From: Methanocalculus sp.
GTDB lineage: Archaea > Halobacteriota > Methanomicrobia > Methanomicrobiales > Methanocorpusculaceae
Reading direction: 5' to 3'
DNA: 5,561 nt
NCBI RefSeq assembly: GCF_029762515.1
Contig: NZ_JARVGN010000121.1
Coordinates: forward strand, 1-5,561
Shown here: positions 1-5,561 of the stretch, one piece after another
How positions within the stretch are numbered: the stretch's first letter is position 1
Layout: each line of letters begins with the position of its first letter
The notes under the pieces: generated by a model
What the model was told of the DNA's origin: nothing
Seen by the model: only the letters and a program-made list of their open reading frames with translations
The model's database searches: none
Position numbers and translations under genes: made by a program

Positions 1-1563
1 TTGGATTATCCTGAGCTTTTTCAAGATATAAACAAGCGGATGGACCATCTCAGGAGTTTTTACCCATTTTTCAAGATCTATACTGCTTCCTCCGGGAAAA
101 AACAGGACTATGATACAGCCTATGTTGCCCTTGACCTGCTGACCCTTCTCATTGAGAAAGGAAGACTTCAGGGACGTGCCGTGCCGATAGATGAGATTGA
201 GAGTCATATCGGGTGCATGATGAGGGAGATGTACCCCAACCGGGAGTTTGATTGTCAGGCCGTTGCCCGGGACGTTCTTGGCCTTCTCGAAACCGACACA
301 CAGGGGATGCTCTACCACTTCCATTACGTGGATCCAGTACGGAAAAAGCCAGTTGACCACTACCTCCACTTCGTCGAGTATGATGTCAAGGAGAAAGCTT
401 ATCGTATCACCGACGACGGGCTCACGTTCATGATCAGCACCAAGGAGCTCCCCGAAGAGTCCAAGATCTCGATCACACTGATCCTGTTTAAAAAACAGAT
501 CGAGAGCGGCTCTTTCAGGAATGCCTTGCACACCTTACGTGATCTAAATCTTGAAGTGCAGCTAAAAAAACGGAAAAAACAGGATCTTCTTGACAAAATC
601 ATGTACGGTGATCCCGACGTCATCGAGGAATTTGAAACCTATACACACGGAGTACTCTCCCAGCTCGAACAAGAGGATGAACTCTTCACTCAGGTACGAA
701 ACACTCTCAGGGATCTCTCGGAAAACCGTGAAAAGATTGTCGAAAATCCCAATCTCGTGGGAAAAGAGGAAGATTTCATTATCATAAAGGAGATCGCAAC
801 CGAACTCGAATACGGATATGCACTTCACAACAGCCTTCTGAAAGATTACACCGATTTTCCGGGAGAATATGAGCGGATCTGCCGGATCAGGATAAAATCG
901 CTATTCGAGAAGAGATACCAGTTCCAAGAGGCACTGGAAAACCATATTCGCGAAAATCTTTCAAACGATGTCCATATTGTGGAAATGCACCCCTTGCTTC
1001 TTCCTACGTTCCAAAAACAGTTCACCCTTTTCAAAATATTCGAACCACAGGCCATACCGGTAAATAAAGAAGATCCATCTGAGACCAGATCAAAAGAAAA
1101 ATACACTGGTGGAAAATCCATCGAAGAAATCGTAGAAGAACGACAATTAGCAAATTTCAAGGTTTACGCATATTTTTTGATCACTGCTATTGAAAAAGAC
1201 GGAAATATCGATCTCGCTGCCTATCTCGATAATGTCGAGAAAATTCTGGGAGTAGAGGGGATTGAGAATGTCGACCTTATACCATTTCTCATTGATTTAA
1301 ACAGTGGATCCGAGATTCGCCTGCACACCAATGCGTCCGGAGACACGGAGATCGCAGCTCCATTCGAAACCCACTTTAATCTCGCTCATCTGAGAGAATC
1401 GAAAGGAAACAGTGAACCAATCGAGGTGGCCCTCCGTGCGGCTTGTGAAACTGCAAATCTTCCGTTCCAAAGCCTTCGGGTAATCGCTGATCCACGTGAG
1501 CGTGTTTCTATCGGTGGAAAAAAGAACATTTACATCTCGAATATGGAATTCATCGGTGAGTAA
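1..1563 (+). CDS. jetA: Wadjet-type JetA, kleisin-like subunit (type III / DUF5716-like)
   Basis: Probable kleisin subunit of a Wadjet SMC-like complex, which would bridge the two JetC ATPase heads and carry JetB; cytoplasmic. The 520-aa frame is uninterrupted, has no signal peptide or membrane segment, and ends in TAA. Residues about 15-150 look like a winged-helix N-terminal domain, ending in a strand-turn-helix stretch (YLHFVEYD at 121-128, YRITDDG at 134-140, then STKEL at 146-150) that resembles the DUF5716 pattern. Residues about 155-350 are helical and highly charged, with a basic patch at 189-193 (KKRKK). A polar linker (about 353-373) leads to a C-terminal domain (about 380-520) that could be the second winged helix contacting the ATPase head. 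The start is TTG on base 1, so its ribosome-binding site cannot be seen; ATG at 40 (Met14) is an alternative without an obvious site. Length fits the family as I remember it. Identity rests largely on the neighbours (KITE-like JetB, SMC-like JetC) and gene order; kleisins diverge strongly, so the subtype is less certain than the role. Confidence 0.72.
   Translation: MDYPELFQDINKRMDHLRSFYPFFKIYTASSGKKQDYDTAYVALDLLTLLIEKGRLQGRAVPIDEIESHIGCMMREMYPNREFDCQAVARDVLGLLETDTQGMLYHFHYVDPVRKKPVDHYLHFVEYDVKEKAYRITDDGLTFMISTKELPEESKISITLILFKKQIESGSFRNALHTLRDLNLEVQLKKRKKQDLLDKIMYGDPDVIEEFETYTHGVLSQLEQEDELFTQVRNTLRDLSENREKIVENPNLVGKEEDFIIIKEIATELEYGYALHNSLLKDYTDFPGEYERICRIRIKSLFEKRYQFQEALENHIRENLSNDVHIVEMHPLLLPTFQKQFTLFKIFEPQAIPVNKEDPSETRSKEKYTGGKSIEEIVEERQLANFKVYAYFLITAIEKDGNIDLAAYLDNVEKILGVEGIENVDLIPFLIDLNSGSEIRLHTNASGDTEIAAPFETHFNLAHLRESKGNSEPIEVALRAACETANLPFQSLRVIADPRERVSIGGKKNIYISNMEFIGE
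1555..1560 (+). promoter_or_regulatory. Shine-Dalgarno site for jetB
   Basis: GGTGAG lies inside the last codons of jetA (it encodes the final Gly-Glu), with seven bases between it and the ATG at 1568. It decides the start of the second gene: the frame is open upstream to a possible GTG at 1496, but that would bury 24 codons in jetA and has no comparable site. Confidence 0.7.
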
Positions 1564-1567
1564 AACA

Positions 1568-2314
1568 ATGCATTATTCACGGGAAAAACTTGGTATTGCT
1601 CTGGATATGCTCAAAATCATGCTGGAAACCCAGTCGATTTCGAGAAGTGATTATCCGCGTGAATTCATGCGGTACGATCAGGAACCTGAGGTCAGAGAAG
1701 CACTTGACTTTCTTACGGAAAAACTGGGACTTCTCATATGTGGATATCAGGATGCCCTGTATTTGTGTCCTGAGATCAATAACCGGGCCTTCCAGCTCTC
1801 GAACACAGATATCAAAATCAATCTAGGCAGGGGATTCAAGAATCCCGAGATGTACACGGTATTCTTTGTCATGCACGTCATCATCACGGAATTTTACCGG
1901 GAAGCTGTAAATGACACATTCCGTCAGAAACTCCCCAAAGACCAACTTCTCGAAACAGTTGATAAAAAAGTCAAGGCGATGTCTGAACTTGAAGATCTGG
2001 ACAGTATCAGTGAAAAATATCAGTTTAATTTCAAGACGATCCACGATGTTTGGGTCAGTCTCCCGAGAACGGAATTTAAAGATGACTCCGATGAGATAAA
2101 ACAAAGAGGAACAAGTTCGAAGGTTGCCATGATCAATGCCACGGCCAGGTTCATGATGCAGCACGGACTCGTTGAAGAGCACGAGGATGCAATTTATCTC
2201 ACCGGTCGCTGTAAGGCGATAATTTTCGAGGCATACAACAGGAACGAGATACAGGTAGGAATTTCCAACTTCATTGAAGGGCTTGCAAGCCCGGAAGGTA
2301 GCGAAGATGCCTAA
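1568..2314 (+). CDS. jetB: Wadjet-type JetB, KITE-like winged-helix subunit (DUF6063-like)
   Basis: Predicted 248-aa small subunit of the SMC-like complex, the counterpart of MksE/MukE/ScpB. In such complexes it dimerises, binds the kleisin and contacts DNA; it has no enzymatic role. The N-terminus (MHYSREKLGIALDML) starts a helical domain. Residues about 55-70 carry a strand-like stretch (DALYLCPEINNRAF) followed by a polar region, and about 85-105 form a hydrophobic helix (YTVFFVMHVIITEFY). The C-terminal part, about 182-230, is a winged-helix-like unit: a helix beginning TSSKVAMINATARFM, then HGLVEEHEDAIYLTGR, where a strand pair brackets an acidic turn. This arrangement (C-terminal 'T...flxxqgLv...ed..i.pT.k') is the DUF6063 pattern as I remember it. 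The gene starts four bases after the jetA stop and overlaps jetC by 8 bases, which supports a stoichiometric complex. The ATG at 1568 is preferred over an upstream GTG because of its GGTGAG site. It could in principle be a KITE subunit of another SMC-like subtype. Confidence 0.78.
   Translation: MHYSREKLGIALDMLKIMLETQSISRSDYPREFMRYDQEPEVREALDFLTEKLGLLICGYQDALYLCPEINNRAFQLSNTDIKINLGRGFKNPEMYTVFFVMHVIITEFYREAVNDTFRQKLPKDQLLETVDKKVKAMSELEDLDSISEKYQFNFKTIHDVWVSLPRTEFKDDSDEIKQRGTSSKVAMINATARFMMQHGLVEEHEDAIYLTGRCKAIIFEAYNRNEIQVGISNFIEGLASPEGSEDA
2293..2299 (+). promoter_or_regulatory. Shine-Dalgarno site for jetC
   Basis: GGAAGGT sits within the end of jetB, seven bases before the ATG at 2307. Together with the 8-base overlap (ATG at 2307, jetB TAA at 2312-2314) it suggests translational coupling of JetB and JetC. 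Confidence 0.65.
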
Positions 2315-5300
2315 ATTACGAAGATTAAGGGTAATCAATGCCCAGTTTAACGACGGTAAAGGGATTTATCAAGATTTCCGCATGCCGTTTTATGGGTACA
2401 ATGCCACATATGAACTGGTGAACGGCGGGGGAAAATCAGTCCTCCTGATGTTGCTCATGCAATGCATCCTCCCAAACACTGCATTGGTTTCTAATAAACC
2501 ATTTAGGGATATGTTTGTTGGCGGGGATACAAACCGTACTACCCATGTTTTGGCAGAATGGGAACTCGATGAGGGTGTTTCGGAAGACAAATATCTGTTA
2601 ACCGGATTTTGCGCCAAAAAAAGGCAGAATCTTGATGAAAATACCAGGAACGCCGAAGTCCAGTATTTCAACTATATCCATCTCTACAATGAGAAAAACG
2701 ACCTTGATATCCACAATATCCCCCTATGCTGGTGGGAAGGCGATGAGTTTGTTGTTCAGGATTATGCAAGAACTCGATCGATGCTCCAGGAAAATGTATC
2801 GAATTATCATATCCTGATTGCTGATAAAAAGCGTGAATATCAGGAATTGCTTAAAAATTACTATCTCCTTGAATCGGAGTGGGACCTTATCAGGAGTATC
2901 AACCAGCGAGAAAACCATCTAAAAGATCATTTTGCAAAATACAAAAAATCCCGGACACTCGTGGAAGAGCTTCTTGTGGGAACCATCGAAGAGTGCATAC
3001 AGGATCGCCAGCGGCTCAAACTCAGGGGTGATGATGATGCTTCCTCAAAAACGTCACTGGCAGAAGCATTGTATCAGTCACAAGGTGATTTGAAGCGATT
3101 ACAGCAGGAACAGGATCTATTAAGAGATTATGAGAGACTTCTGTCTGAGGTCGAAAACCTCAACGTCGCCAACGATCGGCTGATGAGAGCGTATCAGACG
3201 TACGAAGAAGCCAGGTCTCTTGCTGCATCACAGTATCGGGCTTATGAAGCTGCCATTCATCAGAAAGATAACGAAATTGCAGAAATACGGGAACGGATAA
3301 CAAGAGCAGAGATCCACCACCAAGACATCCAGACCAGCATTCAAAAGATCAAACTGATGAAATTCAATGTGGATGTAAACCGTTCCTTGAAAGATAAAGA
3401 GAAGATTGAGAGAGATAAGGCCTCGCTTGAAGAAACGGTGAGAGAGCTGGACCACAGATACAACCTCGCATTATCTGTCAATAAATATCTCAGGATTAAA
3501 ACTCTGGAGGCATCGATCCATGAAAATGAAGAAATCCTGAGAAATATCCGGGAAGAACATCAGGATCTCTTCAACAAAATCAACCCCCTCGGAAAAACCT
3601 TGTATTACACTCTCACAGATGAAATCGGAACATTGCAGCAACATGTTGAGTCGAATAAAGCCGAATACCGAGAACTCCAGGAAATCATCGGAACGCTGAA
3701 GGAAAATCGTGGAACCATATCGGCACAAATCGGCTTCAATAACGAACAAATTGCCTCATTACGAGAACGCATTTCACAGCTCGAAGAGCGAAAAGAGGAA
3801 TTATCCCTGCAGAATGAGAGTATGCCACACATCACGAGCGGATTATTCCTGCAGGACCAGATCGACGCAACAATTGAGCATATCGCTGAACTGAAGCGGG
3901 ATTATGAATCAGCCACAAGCAGAATCGAGACTCTCAGTGAATCTCTCTCGGGAAATCGTTCTACAGCAGCCACGCTGACTGAGAAAATTACCCACGAAAA
4001 CGAGACGCTAAAGAGATTAAACGAAGAAAACGAGGCGTTCTTACGAGAAAAAAAGAAAGCGATCGAAATTACCAGAGCCAATGGAAACGAAAGCATACAT
4101 TCGTGTCATTCCTACCTTCAGATCAAGGGACAAGAGATCGCTACCGCACTTCAGGAGCAAAAATCCATTCTCAGCAAACTGAGAGAGGAACTTGAAACGG
4201 TTGAAAAATATGGATTTTCATTGACCGCAGAATTTGTGAGAGCGCTCCGTGTTCTGAGGGAATACTACCCCACTGTCACGAGCGGTGCAGAATATCTTAA
4301 AAACCTTCCCGTAGAGCGGAGAGATGAAACACTCAGGCATGCCCCATGGCTTCCAAAAACTATCCTCCTCCTCGGCAAGCAGTTCAATGACATTGTCCGC
4401 AATCCTTCTTCACTCCCCACAGAAGTTCAGGATTCGCAGGTGATCATTGCCAATCTCGATTCGTTGAGAGAAGAGAGAAACCTTTCATTGGGTGACGTCT
4501 ACATTCCGCACAGGACTGTGGATCACTCCCTTGATGTCCTCTCCAAGGATCGGACAATTGAAAACTTAAGGAATAAAATTGAAAAACAAAATGCTATTCT
4601 CGCAGAGTTGAATGAATCACAAAAGGATGTAGAAGATGATTTCACCATTACACGGAAGTTCCTCGAACGATATCCTGAAGAATACGAATCTGATAAACAA
4701 TCAGAAATTCTCGATCATACCTGCCAGAAAACCGCGTATGAAGACAGCCTCATAGCCGTCGAACAACAGATGCAGAAGGACAATGAGTCCCTTCACAAAG
4801 ACAAAACGAACGTCGCGAATTATCTCAAGCGGATTGAGCTGTTCGAGAGCAAGCATCGATTGCTCGAGGAGCTGCGGTCGATTGGAAAGCAGAAAGAAAA
4901 TATTCACATAAATGTTCAGCAGGGTGAAACACAGGCCAAAGAACTGCAATCGTCATTAGACCAGTTAGATATTAAGTTTGAGAGAGTCAAAATTGAGTTT
5001 CAACAAAAAAACGAATCGATCAGGCAGTCTGAAAGCCATATAGTTGAGCTAAAACGTGAAGTAAAGGATTATGAGCTTTACTCCGAGAGTGATGCCGATA
5101 TCCTCTCATCGACCGATTTGCAGAGTATCCGATCCGAGTTTTCCGCCGTCAAACATGTCATTGACCAGAAGAGCGGCGATTTGGGAGAGAGAGAAGCAAG
5201 GATTGATACAGATCGGCACAACATCACCGAATATCTGGCCGACATCGAACGTTTCGGGATAACCCGTGAAGAGATTGAGGCAGAAAAACCAAGTCAGCCA

Positions 5301-5561
5301 TATTCTGATCAGTATATGGATCAGATCAGATCGAATAAAACAGATTTTGAACGTCGCCTCAAAGATGAAAATAATCGTTTATCGGAAGCGGATGAGAGAT
5401 ATAAAAGCCTCGCCTTTGACTTCAGAAAGATGATTGAGGACTATAATAACTCTGCACCTGAGGCTTATATGCCCTTACCGGAGCTCTTTGAGGTCTCACA
5501 TCTGGATGCTGATTTGAATGCCACAATGCAAGAAAAACAGACTGTTGAAGGTAAAATAGAT
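2307..5561 (+). CDS. jetC: Wadjet-type JetC, SMC-like ATPase, 3' end cut by window edge
   Basis: Motor subunit of the predicted complex: an SMC-like (MksB/MukB-related) ATPase whose dimer would entrap and extrude DNA loops. I read the frame through from ATG 2307 to the last base: 1085 codons, no stop. The N-terminus (KLRRLRVINAQF) is the first strand of an ABC-type head, followed by the P-loop (N39-G-G-G-K43-S44) and a strand ending AEWELDEG. Residues 197-204 (SINQRENH), then HFAKYKKSRTLVEELL, resemble the conserved end of the N-terminal head half in JetC/MksB proteins. From about 230 to 630 the chain is Glu/Lys/Arg/Gln-rich heptad-like coiled coil. A globular, less charged segment (about 636-750) follows as hinge, then a second coiled coil from about 755 to the edge. 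The signature motif, Walker B and D-loop should lie beyond the window; if the second arm matches the first, very roughly 270-320 residues are missing (inference). The start is fixed by a GGAAGGT site and by the head strand beginning at once. JetD is expected next. Confidence 0.85.
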   Translation, partial: MPKLRRLRVINAQFNDGKGIYQDFRMPFYGYNATYELVNGGGKSVLLMLLMQCILPNTALVSNKPFRDMFVGGDTNRTTHVLAEWELDEGVSEDKYLLTGFCAKKRQNLDENTRNAEVQYFNYIHLYNEKNDLDIHNIPLCWWEGDEFVVQDYARTRSMLQENVSNYHILIADKKREYQELLKNYYLLESEWDLIRSINQRENHLKDHFAKYKKSRTLVEELLVGTIEECIQDRQRLKLRGDDDASSKTSLAEALYQSQGDLKRLQQEQDLLRDYERLLSEVENLNVANDRLMRAYQTYEEARSLAASQYRAYEAAIHQKDNEIAEIRERITRAEIHHQDIQTSIQKIKLMKFNVDVNRSLKDKEKIERDKASLEETVRELDHRYNLALSVNKYLRIKTLEASIHENEEILRNIREEHQDLFNKINPLGKTLYYTLTDEIGTLQQHVESNKAEYRELQEIIGTLKENRGTISAQIGFNNEQIASLRERISQLEERKEELSLQNESMPHITSGLFLQDQIDATIEHIAELKRDYESATSRIETLSESLSGNRSTAATLTEKITHENETLKRLNEENEAFLREKKKAIEITRANGNESIHSCHSYLQIKGQEIATALQEQKSILSKLREELETVEKYGFSLTAEFVRALRVLREYYPTVTSGAEYLKNLPVERRDETLRHAPWLPKTILLLGKQFNDIVRNPSSLPTEVQDSQVIIANLDSLREERNLSLGDVYIPHRTVDHSLDVLSKDRTIENLRNKIEKQNAILAELNESQKDVEDDFTITRKFLERYPEEYESDKQSEILDHTCQKTAYEDSLIAVEQQMQKDNESLHKDKTNVANYLKRIELFESKHRLLEELRSIGKQKENIHINVQQGETQAKELQSSLDQLDIKFERVKIEFQQKNESIRQSESHIVELKREVKDYELYSESDADILSSTDLQSIRSEFSAVKHVIDQKSGDLGEREARIDTDRHNITEYLADIERFGITREEIEAEKPSQPYSDQYMDQIRSNKTDFERRLKDENNRLSEADERYKSLAFDFRKMIEDYNNSAPEAYMPLPELFEVSHLDADLNATMQEKQTVEGKID
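2415..2438 (+). other. JetC Walker A (P-loop) with atypical first position
   Basis: Residues 37-44 read LVNGGGKS. The GKS end of the P-loop (Lys43, Ser44, contacting ATP phosphates and Mg) is intact. The glycine that opens the canonical G-x-N-G-x-G-K-S motif of SMC proteins is replaced by Leu37. As I recall, type III JetC proteins share an L-x-N-G-G-G-K-S form, so this looks like a subfamily mark and not a dead site. Confidence 0.75.
4212..4556 (+). other. JetC hinge-like globular segment between coiled-coil arms
   Basis: Residues about 636-750 break the coiled-coil pattern. They are rich in hydrophobics, aromatics and prolines: REYYP, HAPWLPKTILLLG at 678-690, NPSSLP, a strand-like VIIANLDSL, then GDVYIPHR at 729-736. 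Roughly 400 residues of coil precede it and a second coil follows, which is the position of an SMC hinge. At about 115 residues it is smaller than canonical SMC hinges and lacks their glycine-rich dimer interface, as expected for MksB/JetC-like proteins. Boundaries are estimated by eye. Confidence 0.65.

Noticed and set aside
1096..1119. KYTGGKS in JetA as a possible second ATP-binding loop
   Set aside because: There is no opening glycine at the right distance, no preceding hydrophobic strand, and it sits in a polar linker; chance resemblance.
846..1160. A 104-codon minus-strand open frame opposite jetA
   Set aside because: Ser/Phe/Trp-rich composition typical of the reverse complement of Glu/Lys-rich coding sequence; no ribosome-binding site or domain.
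1496..1567. A 24-codon upstream extension of jetB starting at GTG 1496
   Set aside because: It lies wholly within the end of jetA, has no good ribosome-binding site, and the ATG at 1568 has a well-placed GGTGAG and matches the family's expected N-terminus.
1823..2338. A 171-codon open frame on the minus strand opposite jetB
   Set aside because: It is antisense to a convincing gene, its translation is rich in Phe/Arg/Cys/Ile with no recognisable domain, and it runs through the jetB-jetC junction; a shadow frame.
3228..4096. Several minus-strand open frames of 64-92 codons opposite the jetC coiled coil
   Set aside because: Coiled-coil genes rich in GAA/GAG/AAA codons give stop-poor antisense frames; these overlap one another and show no family features.
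2307..5561. A canonical SMC, Rad50 or SbcC protein instead of JetC
   Set aside because: The P-loop form, the absence of a zinc-hook CxxC at the arm midpoint, the small atypical hinge and the upstream kleisin/KITE genes all fit JetC/MksB-like proteins better.

Overview
The window holds three tightly packed genes on the + strand and essentially no intergenic DNA. I read them as the first three genes of a Wadjet (SMC-like, MksBEFG-related) plasmid/DNA-defence operon in the order jetA-jetB-jetC. The protein sequences look closest to the type III branch (JetA of the DUF5716 kind, JetB of the DUF6063 kind, and a JetC ATPase with an N-G-G-G-K-S P-loop). This family assignment comes from remembered family patterns, not from a search.

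Layout: 1-1563 is a kleisin-like subunit (JetA, 520 aa, TTG start on the first base of the window). 1568-2314 is a small winged-helix KITE-like subunit (JetB, 248 aa), four bases after the jetA stop. 2307-5561 is the N-terminal 1085 codons of a long SMC-like ATPase (JetC). It overlaps jetB by 8 bases, stays open throughout, and is cut by the window edge. In JetC the N-terminal half of the ATPase head (Walker A near residues 39-44), a long outgoing coiled-coil arm, a small globular hinge-like segment (about 636-750) and most of the returning arm are visible. The C-terminal head half (signature motif, Walker B, D-loop) is not. The nuclease-like partner JetD, which normally completes these systems, would be expected just downstream, outside the window.

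How they would work together, from knowledge of Wadjet: two JetC ATPases dimerise, JetA bridges their heads as the kleisin, and JetB dimers bind JetA. This motor extrudes DNA loops and senses small closed circles such as plasmids, which JetD then cleaves. The spacing, overlap and purine-rich ribosome-binding sites inside the preceding genes indicate one co-translated transcript.

Host: middle GC content, Shine-Dalgarno sites of the GGTGAG/GGAAGGT kind, and frequent AGA/AGG/CGG arginine codons with regular ATA use would fit a methanogenic archaeon of the Methanomicrobia type. A bacterium is not excluded and this is a weak inference. No RNA genes, mobile elements, CRISPR arrays, terminators or promoters were seen. 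The promoter, if the operon starts here, lies upstream of base 1.
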